DNA of 64,000 nt from Listeria monocytogenes ATCC 19117 (GTDB lineage: Bacteria; Bacillota; Bacilli; Lactobacillales; Listeriaceae): positions 1,550,001-1,614,000 of the forward strand of contig NC_018584.1 in the NCBI RefSeq assembly GCF_000307025.1, given 5' to 3'. The stretch's first letter is position 1. Each line of letters begins with the position of its first letter. Below are positions 21,434 to 31,181 of the stretch, piece after piece. A program made the translations under genes and the position numbers. The notes beneath the pieces were generated by a model. It saw only the letters and a list, made by a program, of their open reading frames with translations. It was not told the origin of the DNA and made no database searches.

Positions 21434-22111
21434 TTAACGCCCTCCTTGAAAATTAGAAATTTCAGGTCTAATTTTTCTTATCTTATGTATTCCATCAATT
21501 ACTATCTCACCTGCATCATTTACAAATGCAGAAAACAAATCTGTTTCAGTGACCTCTTTATAATCCTCACTATCAAATCCGTATACCTTATCGGCAATTC
21601 TAACTTGTGAGGGATAAAGAAATTTTCCTGCTACAATAGCATTTCCGTTGCCTTCAAAGCCAGCATGAATAATTCCTTTAATATTCCCTAGAACAAATAC
21701 ATTGCCATTTGAACGGATTTGTCCCCCAGGATTAACATCGCCAATTAGCAAAAAATCCCCTGGAACCTGAACAACTTGTCCAGAACGAATAATCGTTGCC
21801 ATAGAAAAAATTTGATCATTTTCTTTCCATTTTTTGGCCTCGTCTTTAGACATCACATTACTATAAAATGCACTAATTTTCATTTGGCTATTCTCATGAA
21901 TAATAGTTGATATTTCACGTTCTTCTTCCTCTGAAAACAGACGGTTACCAATTTGAACTTGCACCTCTAATTTTTCACCAGAGTATGGGTTTTGTTTCTG
22001 ATCTGCAAGCAATTGAGTTAGTTCTTGTTGCAATTCAGATATACTCGCTTTATCACTAAGAAAAATACTAATGCCATCTTTTGTGCCTTTAATTTGAACA
22101 TTCTTCTTCAT
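21434..22111 (-). CDS. minC: Septum site-determining inhibitor MinC
   Basis: 225 residues from MKKNVQIKGTKDGI. A frame opening four codons earlier (ATG 22123) is too close to GGGGTGA, whereas the ATG at 22111 is 8 nt away. The N-terminal domain contacts FtsZ. The C-terminal beta-helix has the typical GGQIRSNGNVFVLG and GNAIVAG repeats, which bind MinD and FtsZ. It prevents Z-ring assembly away from mid-cell. A promoter lies just upstream, so minCD can be expressed apart from mreBCD. Confidence 0.95.
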   Translation of the reverse strand: MKKNVQIKGTKDGISIFLSDKASISELQQELTQLLADQKQNPYSGEKLEVQVQIGNRLFSEEEEREISTIIHENSQMKISAFYSNVMSKDEAKKWKENDQIFSMATIIRSGQVVQVPGDFLLIGDVNPGGQIRSNGNVFVLGNIKGIIHAGFEGNGNAIVAGKFLYPSQVRIADKVYGFDSEDYKEVTETDLFSAFVNDAGEIVIDGIHKIRKIRPEISNFQGGR

Positions 22112-22149
22112 ATACCATTTCACCCCGCAACATTTATACTCTAGCCTTT

Positions 22150-22178
22150 AGTATACACTAACTCAAATTAAATGATAA
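22150..22178 (-). promoter_or_regulatory. Predicted SigA promoter of minCD
   Basis: TTATCA (22173-22178), a 17-nt spacer and TATACT (22150-22155) on the minus strand, in the 177-nt gap between mreD and minC. Confidence 0.6.
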
Positions 22179-22220
22179 TAAAAAAATACTTTTTTTGAAA
22201 AAACAGCTTGAAATCGCAAA

Positions 22221-22239
22221 CTGTGGATATTCTCCACAG
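22221..22239 (-). terminator. Hairpin after mreD
   Basis: A perfect 7-bp stem CTGTGGA/TCCACAG with a 5-nt loop, without a strong adjacent T run on the minus strand. It may be a weak terminator or an RNA-processing element between mreBCD and minCD. Confidence 0.4.
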
Positions 22240-22288
22240 TCATACTTTTTCAAGTAATAGCGACTTCAAACTGTTAAAATTACGATAG

Positions 22289-22807
22289 TTATTCTGATTT
22301 AACCAAACGATCAAGAAACAATCGGAATGGGAAAAAGACAACTAAAAAGAATGCTAAATTAATCAAAATGGTTGTCCATAAACGCTGATCAATAAAAACT
22401 GGGATAGACATGGTTGTCGTACCAATCAAATAATAAAACGCATATACTAAACTTTCTGTAAGAATAATATTAAATATCGCAATTAACCCAACCAAAAGTA
22501 TATTATTTTGCAACACTTTCATAAATTTATCTGTGATATACACTGTAAACGGGAAGATAGCAAAATAAATGCCCATCACGCCAGTATAATAAATATCAAA
22601 CAGCAAGCCTAGAATAAAAGCATATGCTAAAGTCGTATTTCGTTTATAAAAACAAGTCATAATCGTCAACATAATAAGTAAAAAATGTGGAATAAAAAGA
22701 TGTCTATCATTAAACAGACCATTCGCAAACTGAAGACTAAAAACACCCTCAAGAATAAAGGTTCCAACCATGATTGCAGGAAGTGCAATGTTTTTCTTAA
22801 CGTTCAT
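22289..22807 (-). CDS. mreD: Rod shape-determining protein MreD
   Basis: 172 residues, very hydrophobic with about five membrane helices, the length and composition of MreD. It is a membrane partner of MreC in the elongasome that guides lateral wall synthesis. Sequence identity in this family is low, so position directly after mreB-mreC is the main evidence. The ATG lies 2 nt past the mreC stop with a GGAGGA site inside the mreC end. Confidence 0.93.
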   Translation of the reverse strand: MNVKKNIALPAIMVGTFILEGVFSLQFANGLFNDRHLFIPHFLLIMLTIMTCFYKRNTTLAYAFILGLLFDIYYTGVMGIYFAIFPFTVYITDKFMKVLQNNILLVGLIAIFNIILTESLVYAFYYLIGTTTMSIPVFIDQRLWTTILINLAFFLVVFFPFRLFLDRLVKSE

Positions 22808-22809
22808 GA

Positions 22810-23697
22810 TTATTGTCCTCCAGTCGTGTCTGAACTAGTTGTATCGTCATCCGTTGTCCCTGCTTCCGCTGAACGCTTCAACACAGTAACATGATTTAGA
22901 TCATACATGTCAGCACCTGGCTTAATAAACGCGGTTTGAGATAATCCCATTTTATCAGTTTCTACTTTTTCAATTGTACCGATAAAGATACCTGCTGGGA
23001 ATTTTCCACCGAGTCCAGAAGTAACAACTTTCTGTCCTTTTTTAAATTTCATGTCATACGGTAATTGTTTTAATTCTAATAACTTAGTATCACTGTCATA
23101 ACCATTGATAATCCCGAATGCATTTTCCTTGCCCTGCACTTTAGCAGAAACACGGTTTTTAACATCCGACGAAGTTAATAATTCAACCGTAGCTGATTTA
23201 GCGCCTGTCGTTGTTACTTTACCAATAAGACCACTTGGTGTTGTAACTGCCATATCCGGTTTTACTCCATCACTTGAACCTTTGTCGATTTCTACTTGAT
23301 CATTCCAATTAGTAGGATTTCTAGAAATAACAGAAGCATTAAGTGGATCGTAGTCACGAATACTATCCGTAATATCAAGACTTTCTTTTAAATCTTTATT
23401 TTCTTTTTTTAAGTCTGCAACTTCACTTTCAAGTTGTGCCAATTCTTCTAAACGTTCTTTTAGATGTTGGTTTTCAGTATAAGTGTTTTTTAAATCAACC
23501 ACTCCATCAACTGCACCTGAGATAAATGAAGTAGGCTTAGCTACTATATTTTCGCCAAATCCAACAACATCTTTCACAAATTGTTCTGGCCACGAAGCAT
23601 TCTCACGATCACGTAAAGAAAAACCAACTAGCGCGACGAGAACAATAATAGATATTAACAAGATAATCAAACGTTTATTGAGAAAAAATTGTGGCAT
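22810..23697 (-). CDS. mreC: Cell shape-determining protein MreC
   Basis: 295 residues. A short cytoplasmic end and one membrane helix (about 9-27) are followed by a coiled coil rich in L, E and K (about 70-105) and a beta-rich extracellular domain (NPTNWNDQVEIDKGSSDGV, VVTSGLGGKFPAGIFIG). The C-terminus is a low-complexity Thr/Ser/Asp tail (TTDDDTTSSDTTGG). It scaffolds the elongasome outside the membrane. It is second in the mreBCD operon. The ATG at 23697 has GAGGTG. Confidence 0.95.
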   Translation of the reverse strand: MPQFFLNKRLIILLISIIVLVALVGFSLRDRENASWPEQFVKDVVGFGENIVAKPTSFISGAVDGVVDLKNTYTENQHLKERLEELAQLESEVADLKKENKDLKESLDITDSIRDYDPLNASVISRNPTNWNDQVEIDKGSSDGVKPDMAVTTPSGLIGKVTTTGAKSATVELLTSSDVKNRVSAKVQGKENAFGIINGYDSDTKLLELKQLPYDMKFKKGQKVVTSGLGGKFPAGIFIGTIEKVETDKMGLSQTAFIKPGADMYDLNHVTVLKRSAEAGTTDDDTTSSDTTGGQ

Positions 23698-23782
23698 AAC
23701 GACACCTCATCTCGTTAGTACTCTTTTTCCATTTTTTTGAAGCTAATTCATCTTGTTATATGACATAAATGAGCGTGTCCAT

Positions 23783-24796
23783 TTAGTTCATTTTTTTGCG
23801 TTTATACATATCCATATTTTCCAAAGCTTTCCCTGTTCCAATTGCAACACAATCAAGTGGTTCATCTGCAATAATAACAGGCATTTTTGTTTCTTCGGAA
23901 ATAACTGTATCTAAATTACGTAAAAGAGCTCCCCCACCTGTGAGTACAATACCTTTATCCATAATATCAGCTGACAATTCTGGTGGCGTATTTTCAAGTG
24001 TTCCTTTTACAGCATCAATAATCGCTGCTACTGTATCAGCAAGTGCTTCGCTAATTTCTTCTGGAGTAATTTCAATAGTTTTAGGAAGTCCAGTTACTAA
24101 ATCACGTCCTCGAATGCTAAATGGAGATAAGTCCAAACCATTTGGACTAGCTGAGCCAATTTCCATTTTGATTGCTTCGGCAGTACGATCACCAATTAAT
24201 AGATTATATTTTTTACGAATGTAATTAATGATAACTTCATCTAAATCATCACCAGCAGTTCTTACAGAGCGACTGGTTACAATACCACCTAGAGAAATAA
24301 CAGCAACTTCTGTAGTTCCTCCACCAATATCTACAACCATGCTACCTGTAGGCTCGCCAACTGGAAGCCCAGCACCAATAGCCGCAGCAAATGGCTCTTC
24401 AATTGTAAATGCATCTTTAGCTCCTGCTTGACGAGTCGCATCAATAACAGCACGTTTTTCTACACCTGTAATTCCAGAAGGTACACATATCATTACGCGT
24501 GGTTTACTTGCATTAACACTTTTACCAGCTTTTTGTATGTAATACTTCATCATTGCTGCAGTTGTATCATAATCAGCAATAACACCATCTTTCATTGGAC
24601 GAATTGCAACGATATTTCCTGGTGTTCTACCAATCATATTTTTTGCATCGCTACCAACTGCAACTATTTCTTGAGTGTCTTTTTTCATTGCTACAACGGA
24701 AGGTTCACGAAGGACAATACCTTTTCCCTTCATATAGACAAGTGTGTTCGCTGTTCCTAAATCAATTCCAATATCTTTATTACCAAATCCAAACAT
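23783..24796 (-). CDS. mreB: Rod shape-determining actin homologue MreB
   Basis: 337 residues, complete. Actin-fold nucleotide motifs are present: DLGTANT (11-17), [12 protein letters not shown] and [13 protein letters not shown]. It forms membrane-associated filaments that orient peptidoglycan synthesis and keep rod shape. The ATG at 24796 has AAAAGGAG. It is the first gene of the mreBCD operon, with a well-formed promoter about 130 nt upstream. The second mreB-like paralogues that many Bacilli carry are not in this window. Confidence 0.98.
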   Translation of the reverse strand: MFGFGNKDIGIDLGTANTLVYMKGKGIVLREPSVVAMKKDTQEIVAVGSDAKNMIGRTPGNIVAIRPMKDGVIADYDTTAAMMKYYIQKAGKSVNASKPRVMICVPSGITGVEKRAVIDATRQAGAKDAFTIEEPFAAAIGAGLPVGEPTGSMVVDIGGGTTEVAVISLGGIVTSRSVRTAGDDLDEVIINYIRKKYNLLIGDRTAEAIKMEIGSASPNGLDLSPFSIRGRDLVTGLPKTIEITPEEISEALADTVAAIIDAVKGTLENTPPELSADIMDKGIVLTGGGALLRNLDTVISEETKMPVIIADEPLDCVAIGTGKALENMDMYKRKKMN

Positions 24797-24922
24797 CTGT
24801 ATTCTCCTTTTCCTTCGTAATATTCTACAGGATACATTAAGTTTCCTTATTCGTCCATTAAATTAATGTTACCTTATCCCTTTGTGTCAATGTTTCTGTT
24901 TAGACACATAAACAACCATCTT

Positions 24923-24931
24923 ATTATAACA
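24923..24931 (-). promoter_or_regulatory. Predicted extended -10 promoter of mreBCD
   Basis: TGTTATAAT on the minus strand, TATAAT at 24923-24928 with the TG element, but no strong -35. A second candidate, TTGACA at 24885-24890 with ATTAAT at 24862-24867 (17-nt spacer), lies closer to mreB. Confidence 0.6.
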
Positions 24932-25050
24932 TAAGTAAGACTATGAGACATTAATTTTTCATGAGAAGGAAAAAATTTTAACTTTTCTTTAAAAACATTT
25001 TTTGAGCGTTACTAAATTTACTAAGAATATACTTTTGAAAGGATAAATTT

Positions 25051-25158
25051 TCACTTAAAAAATTCAATCAGACAAAGAAAAACTGGAATGGCAAACATAC
25101 CGATAACTATTGAAAAGACGATAATATTATCTTTATATACTCTCCATTTATTTTGCAC
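25051..25158 (-). CDS. Putative 35-residue single-span membrane protein
   Basis: In the 450-nt gap between radC and mreB a GTG-started frame of 35 codons is preceded by AAAGGTGG at 6-nt spacing. It encodes a basic N-terminus (MQNKWRVYKDN), a continuous hydrophobic segment (about residues 12-31) and a charged end (EFFK), the layout of a small membrane protein. It is not recognised as a known family. It sits beside the cell-shape operon and is read in the same direction. Translation and conservation would need testing; a chance frame of this length is possible, but the ribosome site makes it worth listing. Confidence 0.5.
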   Translation of the reverse strand: MQNKWRVYKDNIIVFSIVIGMFAIPVFLCLIEFFK

Positions 25159-25247
25159 AATAAGCCACCTTTACATTTTATTGGTACTCACTTTAGCATA
25201 AGGTAGCAAACGTTGTCTGTAGACATTTTGTGAACAGTATTCTTGAT

Positions 25248-25922
25248 TTAAAAGTAACCTTTTTCTTTCAAACTAATATACTTATTCTTGCCAATGATAA
25301 TATGATCTAGTAAGGTAATTCCGACAATATTACCAGCTTCAGCTAACCTTTTTGTTACAAGCAAGTCTTCACTAGAAGGAGTCGGATCACCAGATGGATG
25401 GTTGTGAAAGCACATGATTGATGCTGCTGATTTCCTGAGCGCTAATCTAAAAACTTCTCTAGGATGAACGATGGAAGCATTCAGACCACCAACAAAAATC
25501 GTTTGCCGATATATTACTTGGTTTTTGGTATTTAAAAATAGACAATGGAAATGTTCTTGAAAAAGAAAAGCAAGCTCTGGCATTACAAGTTTTACCGCAT
25601 CTTCGGGACACCTAACAACCACTTCTTCCTGCTCCGTTACGATGCCGATACGTCTTCCAAGTTCAATCGCAGCCATGATTTTAGAAGCTTTTGCTATTCC
25701 GATACCATTAACTAACTGAAATTCTTCTATAGAAGCATATTGCATTTCGCCCACGTTTTTGAATTTCATGATGATTCGATTAGCTATCGTCAAAACTGAC
25801 TCATTTTTAGTCCCTGTTTCAATAATTAAAGCAACCAATTCCGAAGATGAAAGTGCTTCTATCCCATAATTCTGTAGCTTTTCGCGTGGTTTTTCATTCT
25901 CTGATATTTCATGTATCAACAT
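25248..25922 (-). CDS. radC: RadC family (UPF0758) JAB-domain protein
   Basis: 224 residues. An N-terminal helix-hairpin-helix-like part (about 67-84, [13 protein letters not shown]) precedes a JAMM/JAB metal domain with [11 protein letters not shown] (His173, His175) and Asp186. Once named as a DNA-repair gene, its biochemical role remains uncertain; the JAB fold suggests a metallo-hydrolase. The ATG at 25922 has GGAGC. It lies between comC and mreB, the place it has in many Bacilli, and 11 nt downstream of comC, so the two are probably co-transcribed. Confidence 0.93.
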
Positions 25923-25933
25923 AAGAACAGCTC

Positions 25934-26644
25934 CTATTTTATCAAAATACTAATCAGCAGAAAGGAAACATATATATACGGAACAAATGGAACTTGCTTA
26001 TTTTTCTTCACTTTATTTAATATCAATGCAGTTAATAATATTATTGTCCCTATAATAATTGCTAGAAAAAAGATATAATATCCTATTTTAAAACCTAAAA
26101 AAGTACTTAAAATAATAAGTATTTTGATATCGCCAAGTCCAATTCCTTTTCGAAAAATAATAAAAAAAAGAAGATAAAAAAGACAGCTGATTACCCCTGA
26201 AAAAATGAAATCCATCAAAGTTTGGTTATATAAGATGGCAATGATTGCCAGTACACAGAAAAATACAATTAATATTGAGTTAGGGACATACAAATAAAAA
26301 ATATCTGTGATAAAGAAAAAAGCTAAAAAAAAATAAATAATGTAGTAAAGAAGAAACGAATATGAAAAAGAAAATTGAATGTACAGAAGAAGTATATAGA
26401 TTGGTGTTACTAATTCCATTAAAAAGTAGATTATCGGAATAGGTCTTTCACAGCATCTAGACTTTCCTCTAAAAAAAAGAAAGGAAAAAACGGGAATGAT
26501 ATGATAGAAAGCAAGTGTCTTTTGACAAAAATTACACTCCGAAAAACGGAATAAAAATGATTTTTTCACTGGAAAACATTCTCCTGCGACTTGAATGAAC
26601 GACATAAATACTGCACTATAAATAGCTAATAAAAAGTAAATCAT
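25934..26644 (-). CDS. comC: Type IV prepilin peptidase ComC
   Basis: 236 residues with about seven or eight membrane helices. The cytoplasmic cysteine cluster (Cys37, Cys40, Cys64, Cys65) and the catalytic aspartates Asp114 (ITDIFYL) and Asp172 in the GLGD motif identify an A24 prepilin peptidase and methylase. It processes competence pseudopilins (ComG proteins) for DNA uptake. Base composition is visibly more AT-rich than the neighbours. The ATG at 26644 has AGGAGGTG. The upstream gap is the known site of the sRNA RliE. Confidence 0.93.
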
Positions 26645-26855
26645 CTGTCACCTCCTAGTTGTTAAAAACAGAATAGCAGAGACGAAATCTTTTTGCACAT
26701 AGCTAAAATCACTTTTCCACCTTCTATTGCATAACAAAAACACCTATTTTCATTAGTGGAAAACAGGTGTTTTTATATATTTTATCTTCTGAAAATCCTT
26801 TTTTAGCTATTTGTTCTTTTTTATTTCTCACAGTATACTCGATTTATTCAAAAGA
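26645..26855. ncRNA. rliE: comC-folC intergenic region, site of sRNA RliE
   Basis: From the literature, L. monocytogenes encodes the small RNA RliE between comC and folC, with predicted comC and other competence mRNA targets. Here the 211-nt gap holds a strong symmetrical terminator hairpin (26736-26774) and pyrimidine-rich plus-strand stretches such as TTTTCCACCTTC that could pair with ribosome-binding sites. A minus-strand TATACT is also present near 26835. I cannot fix the strand or ends from sequence alone; the interval given is the whole gap. Confidence 0.5.
26736..26774. terminator. Bidirectional-type terminator between folC and comC
   Basis: A 10-bp stem AAAAACACCT/AGGTGTTTTT plus a further inner helix, T-flanked on both strands. 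It ends valS-folC transcripts on the minus strand and could end a plus-strand RNA. Confidence 0.85.
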
Positions 26856-28145
26856 TTAACGTTTTGAGGCCAACAAATATTTCCGCACTTCTGAAATGAA
26901 ATAAAGCGATCCTGTAATAAAGATTTTCGTATTAGTCTCCGTTTCGTAAAGATTACCTAATACTTGCTGCCAATCTGGGTTCAAAGAAATACCTTCATTT
27001 TTTCCTATTTGTATTACTTCTTCCGCCATCATAGCTCTAGGATAATCAAAAGTAGTTAGTATTATTTCTGTATTGGGAATGGACTTTAACATTCCTAACA
27101 TTTCTTGATAGTTTTTATCAGCTAATATACTCACGATTATTTTCTTAGGCCCAGAATACTTTTGGATGGAATGAGCGAATGTTTTAATACCTTCTGGATT
27201 ATGCGCTCCATCCAGCATAATAAATGGATTTGAAATGATTTTCTCCATTCTTCCTGGCCAAAATGCTTTTTCCAAGCCTTTTTTAATTGCCGCCAAACCA
27301 ATTTCAAAGGTAGAAAATGTATTTAAGTACTGTAATACTTTAATAGCTACCGCCGCATTATTCAATTGATGAAGACCAAGCAGCCCAATGGAAAGATTGC
27401 TTATTTCTTCTCCATATATAGTTTTATAAGTTATATTTCCATTTTCATTATGCATGAAAAAAGTCTCATTTAATTGAGCAACATTGGATTTATTCTTTTT
27501 TGCTATCTTAGCTATAACTTCTTGAGCTTCTTTTTGTATAGCACCTGAAACAACTGGTATTCCTGGCTTAATTATGCCAGCTTTTTCACTAGCAATTTGC
27601 TCGATTGTATCCCCAAGGAATTCCATATGATCCATCCCAATCGTGGTAATTACAGAAATTAGTGGCACTAGAATATTCGTAGAGTCCAGTCTTCCGCCTA
27701 GTCCTACTTCGATAATACCAATATCAATGGAAACATATTCCGCAAAGCATAAAAACATCATAGCTGTAATAATTTCAAATTCTGAAGGTGGTCCATAAAT
27801 AGTTTTTTCTAGCTCTTCCGCAATAGGTTTAATTCGGTTAGCTAATGAAACGATCATTTCATCGCTAATCGGTTCACCATTAATACTAATTCGTTCATTA
27901 AAAACTTCAATGTATGGTGAAGTGAAGGTTCCCGTTCTATATCCAGCTTCTTCTAGAGCATTTCTAACAAAAGTAAGTGTTGAGCCTTTTCCATTTGTTC
28001 CAGCAATATGTACCCACTTATTCGCTTTTTCCGGATGATTTAGCTTTTCCATCATATACTCCATACGAGCTAGTCCAGGCTTTATTCCTAGACGAAGCGT
28101 TCCGTGAATCCAATCTAATGCTTCTTCATACGAATTTAATGTCAT
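26856..28145 (-). CDS. folC: Bifunctional folylpolyglutamate/dihydrofolate synthase
   Basis: 429 residues. Mur-ligase-like ATPase: P-loop GTNGKGST at 48-55, TSPYIEVFNERI, GLGGRLDSTN and MLDGAHNPEG. It adds glutamate to folates and, in many bacteria, also makes dihydrofolate. It follows valS by 61 nt, the conserved valS-folC-comC order of Bacilli, so it probably shares the valS T-box-controlled transcript. The ATG at 28145 has AAGGTGG. Confidence 0.96.
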   Translation of the reverse strand: MTLNSYEEALDWIHGTLRLGIKPGLARMEYMMEKLNHPEKANKWVHIAGTNGKGSTLTFVRNALEEAGYRTGTFTSPYIEVFNERISINGEPISDEMIVSLANRIKPIAEELEKTIYGPPSEFEIITAMMFLCFAEYVSIDIGIIEVGLGGRLDSTNILVPLISVITTIGMDHMEFLGDTIEQIASEKAGIIKPGIPVVSGAIQKEAQEVIAKIAKKNKSNVAQLNETFFMHNENGNITYKTIYGEEISNLSIGLLGLHQLNNAAVAIKVLQYLNTFSTFEIGLAAIKKGLEKAFWPGRMEKIISNPFIMLDGAHNPEGIKTFAHSIQKYSGPKKIIVSILADKNYQEMLGMLKSIPNTEIILTTFDYPRAMMAEEVIQIGKNEGISLNPDWQQVLGNLYETETNTKIFITGSLYFISEVRKYLLASKR

Positions 28146-28162
28146 TATTTAAACCACCTTAA

Positions 28163-28200
28163 AACTGACCCTACCAGTTGATTTCATGATAAGGTCAGTT
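28163..28200 (-). terminator. Weak hairpin between valS and folC
   Basis: AACTGACC/GGTCAGTT (28163-28170 with 28193-28200) with a TTTTAA tail on the minus strand. The loop is long and the tail short, so partial termination at most. Confidence 0.4.
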
Positions 28201-28206
28201 CGTTTT

Positions 28207-30858
28207 TTATACTTCTTTTAACGTTTCAATTCTTTCAAGAACAGAGGCTTTTTTATCTAGATAATCTTTTTCTTTTAGACGCTCTTCTGCAACTACACTC
28301 TCAGGAGCTTTGCTAATGAATCGCTCATTGTTTAGTTTCCCTTGAACTCTTGCCACTTCTTTATTCCATTTTTCTAGTTCTTTTTCAAGTCGAGCAATCT
28401 CTACATTTAAATCAATTAACGCCTCTAAAGGAATGAAAATCTCTGCTCCAGATACTACAGCAGTCATCGCCGTTTTAGATGCTTCAACATCGAAGGAAAT
28501 TGTCACTTGTTCAGGGTTACAAAAACGTTCAATATAAGAAATATTTTGTTCTAGAATTTCTTTATACGTAGTATCTTTCGGTTTAATTTCAAGAACAATT
28601 GGCTTACTAAGAGGCGTATTCACTTCAGATCGAATATTCCGGACAGCACGAATCACTTCAACTAAAGTAGCCATGGCCGTAGAAGATTTAGTATCAATCT
28701 GTTGTTCATTCACTTTTGGCCATTCAGCAATTGTAATAGATTCCCCTTCGTGAGGTAAATTTTGCCAAATTTCTTCTGTTACAAAAGGCATAAATGGATG
28801 AAGTAATCGCATAGTCGCATTCAAAGTATACGCAAGTACAGATCTAGTTGTTTGTTTTGCTACTTCATCTTCTCCGTAAAGAGGTATTTTCGCAATCTCT
28901 ATATACCAATCACAGAAATCATCCCAGATAAAGTTATATAACGTTCGTCCCACTTCACCAAATTCATATTTTTCACCTAAGGAGGTAACCGCTTGAATTG
29001 TTTCATTAAGTCTAGTCAATATCCATTTATCACTAACTTCAGTAACATTAGACAAATCAATTTCATTATATTTCATCCCATCTAAATTCATTAACACAAA
29101 ACGGGATGCATTCCAAATCTTATTAATGAAATTCCAAGTAGACTCTACTTTTTCATAGCTGAATTTCAAATCTTGACCTGGTGATGAACCTGTTGCAAGT
29201 GTATAACGAAGAGAATCTGCTCCATATTTGTCAATAACTTCAATTGGGTCCACACCATTACCAAGCGACTTAGACATTTTACGTCCTTCAGAGTCACGCA
29301 CTAAACCATGAATCAATGTATCTTTAAAAGGTCTCTCACCAGTAAATTCAACAGATTGGAAAATCATTCTAGATACCCAAAAGAAAATAATATCGTATCC
29401 AGTTACTAAAGTATTAGTTGGGAAGAAATGTTGGAAATCTGGATTCTCAGTATCTGGCCAGCCCATTGTTGAAAATGGCCATAAAGCCGAACTAAACCAA
29501 GTATCTAGTACATCTTCATCTTGTTCCCATTCAGAAAGGTTTTCAGGTTCGCTTTCACCAACATAAATTTCACCTGTTTCTTTATGATACCAAGCCGGGA
29601 TTCTGTGACCCCACCATAATTGACGCGAAATACACCAATCGTGAATGTTATCCATCCAAGTTTCATATGTTTTTTCAAATCTAGCTGGTACAAAATTCAC
29701 TTTGTTTTCCGTTTTTTGAAGTTCCAGTGCTTCTGCAGCAAGAGGTTCCATTTTCACAAACCATTGTAGTGAAAGATAGGGTTCTACTACCGCTCCAGTT
29801 CGCTCTGAATGCCCCACTGAATGCAAGTGAGGTTCTTGTTTGATAAATAAACCTAAGTCTTTGAAATCTTGAATAATTTCTTTTCTAGCTACAAAACGGT
29901 CCAAACCATCATATTTACCAGCATTTTTATTCATTGTCCCATCTTCATGCATGACAATAATTCTTGGCAACTCATGACGATTCCCTACTTCAAAATCATT
30001 CGGATCATGTGCAGGCGTAATTTTAACTGCACCAGAGCCAAACTCTCTTTCCACATATTCATCAGCAACAATAGGAATTTCTCTATTCAAAATCGGTAGC
30101 ATGATGGTTTTACCAATTAAGTGTTGATATCTTTCATCTTTTGGGTGAACCGCAACAGCTGTATCACCCGGTATTGTTTCAGGACGTGTTGTAGCTACTT
30201 CTAGGTAACCAGAGCCATCAGTTAATGGATATTTCAAATGATAGAAACTGCCTTCAATATCTTTATGAATTACTTCAATATCAGATAAAGCCGTTTTCGC
30301 TTCTGGGTCCCAGTTTATTATATATTGGCCGCGATAAATAAGACCTTTATTATATAATGTTACGAATACTTTTTTTACGGCATCCGATAAACCATCATCT
30401 AGTGTAAATCGTTCTCTTGAGTAGTCTAAACCAAGGCCTAACTTCTCCCATTGTTCACGAATAAACTCAGCGTATTCTTCTTTCCATTCCCAAGTCTTAT
30501 CCACAAAGTTTTCTCGTCCTAAGTCATAACGAGAAACATTAGATTCTTTTAATTTCGCTTCTACTTTAGCTTGCGTTGCAATACCAGCATGATCCATTCC
30601 TGGTAAATATAAAGTGTCAAACCCTTGCATTCTTTTCATTCGAGTAATAATATCTTGTAAAGTTGTATCCCACGCATGGCCTAAATGTAGTTTACCTGTT
30701 ACGTTTGGTGGTGGAATAACAATACTGTAAGGTTTTTTATCCGTATTTCCTTCTGCTTTAAAGAATTCTTTTTCTAGCCACCATTTATATTTACCTGCTT
30801 CTACGTTACTCGGCTCATATTTTGTAGGCATATTTATTTCATTGTGTTCGATTGTCAT
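28207..30858 (-). CDS. valS: Valyl-tRNA synthetase
   Basis: 883 residues from [23 protein letters not shown] precedes this ATG, and the frame's eight extra upstream codons overlap that site. Class I signatures: HLGH at 58-61 and KMSKS ([11 protein letters not shown]). A large editing domain ([15 protein letters not shown]), an anticodon-binding region and the C-terminal coiled coil (about 820-883) that contacts tRNA are present. It charges tRNA-Val. Expression is controlled by the T-box leader directly upstream. Confidence 0.98.
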
Positions 30859-30879
30859 AATGATTCCTCCTTTTTTAGG

Positions 30880-31146
30880 CAAAATAAAAAACTCTTCTCA
30901 TCCTCATAAAAGGACGAAAAGAGTATTATTCGCGGTACCACCTTTTTACCCACAGAAAAAAATTGCAGGCACTTCATTGTGTTAACGATAGAGAAATCTA
31001 CCGGTTATTCCTTACTATAAATTCAGGAATACTGCTCCAAGGCTACCTTCAGACATCATTTTTGAAAGCTTGCACCAACCGCTTTCTCTCTTTAAAAAAA
31101 TAAATGTCCTACTCTTCCTCTTCATTGCATTTGATTCTATATACTA
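30880..31146 (-). promoter_or_regulatory. T-box riboswitch of valS
   Basis: The minus-strand leader contains the T-box core AGGTGGTACCGCG (30931-30943), an adjacent terminator stem (30891-30924) with a TTTTTTATTTT tail, and an upstream stem I region. A GTC triplet at 31052-31054 (ATGATGTCTGAAGG context) is a fitting valine specifier. Uncharged tRNA-Val is expected to favour the antiterminator and allow valS transcription. Confidence 0.93.
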
Positions 31147-31152
31147 GAAATA

Positions 31153-31181
31153 ATTTTAACAAAAGTTTCAAGATTCGTCAA
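31153..31181 (-). promoter_or_regulatory. Predicted SigA promoter of valS
   Basis: TTGACG (31176-31181), an exact 17-nt spacer and TAAAAT (31153-31158). It starts directly after the hemL stop codon; no hemL terminator is seen between them. Confidence 0.75.

Noticed and set aside
22221-22239. Operator-like dyad CTGTGGATATTCTCCACAG
   Set aside because: More simply an RNA hairpin after mreD; it is 43 bp upstream of the minCD -35 with no known regulator match.
23796-24431. Plus-strand frames (142 and 67 codons) opposite mreB
   Set aside because: Low-complexity Ser/Ile/Ala translations of the mreB complement; no independent coding signal.
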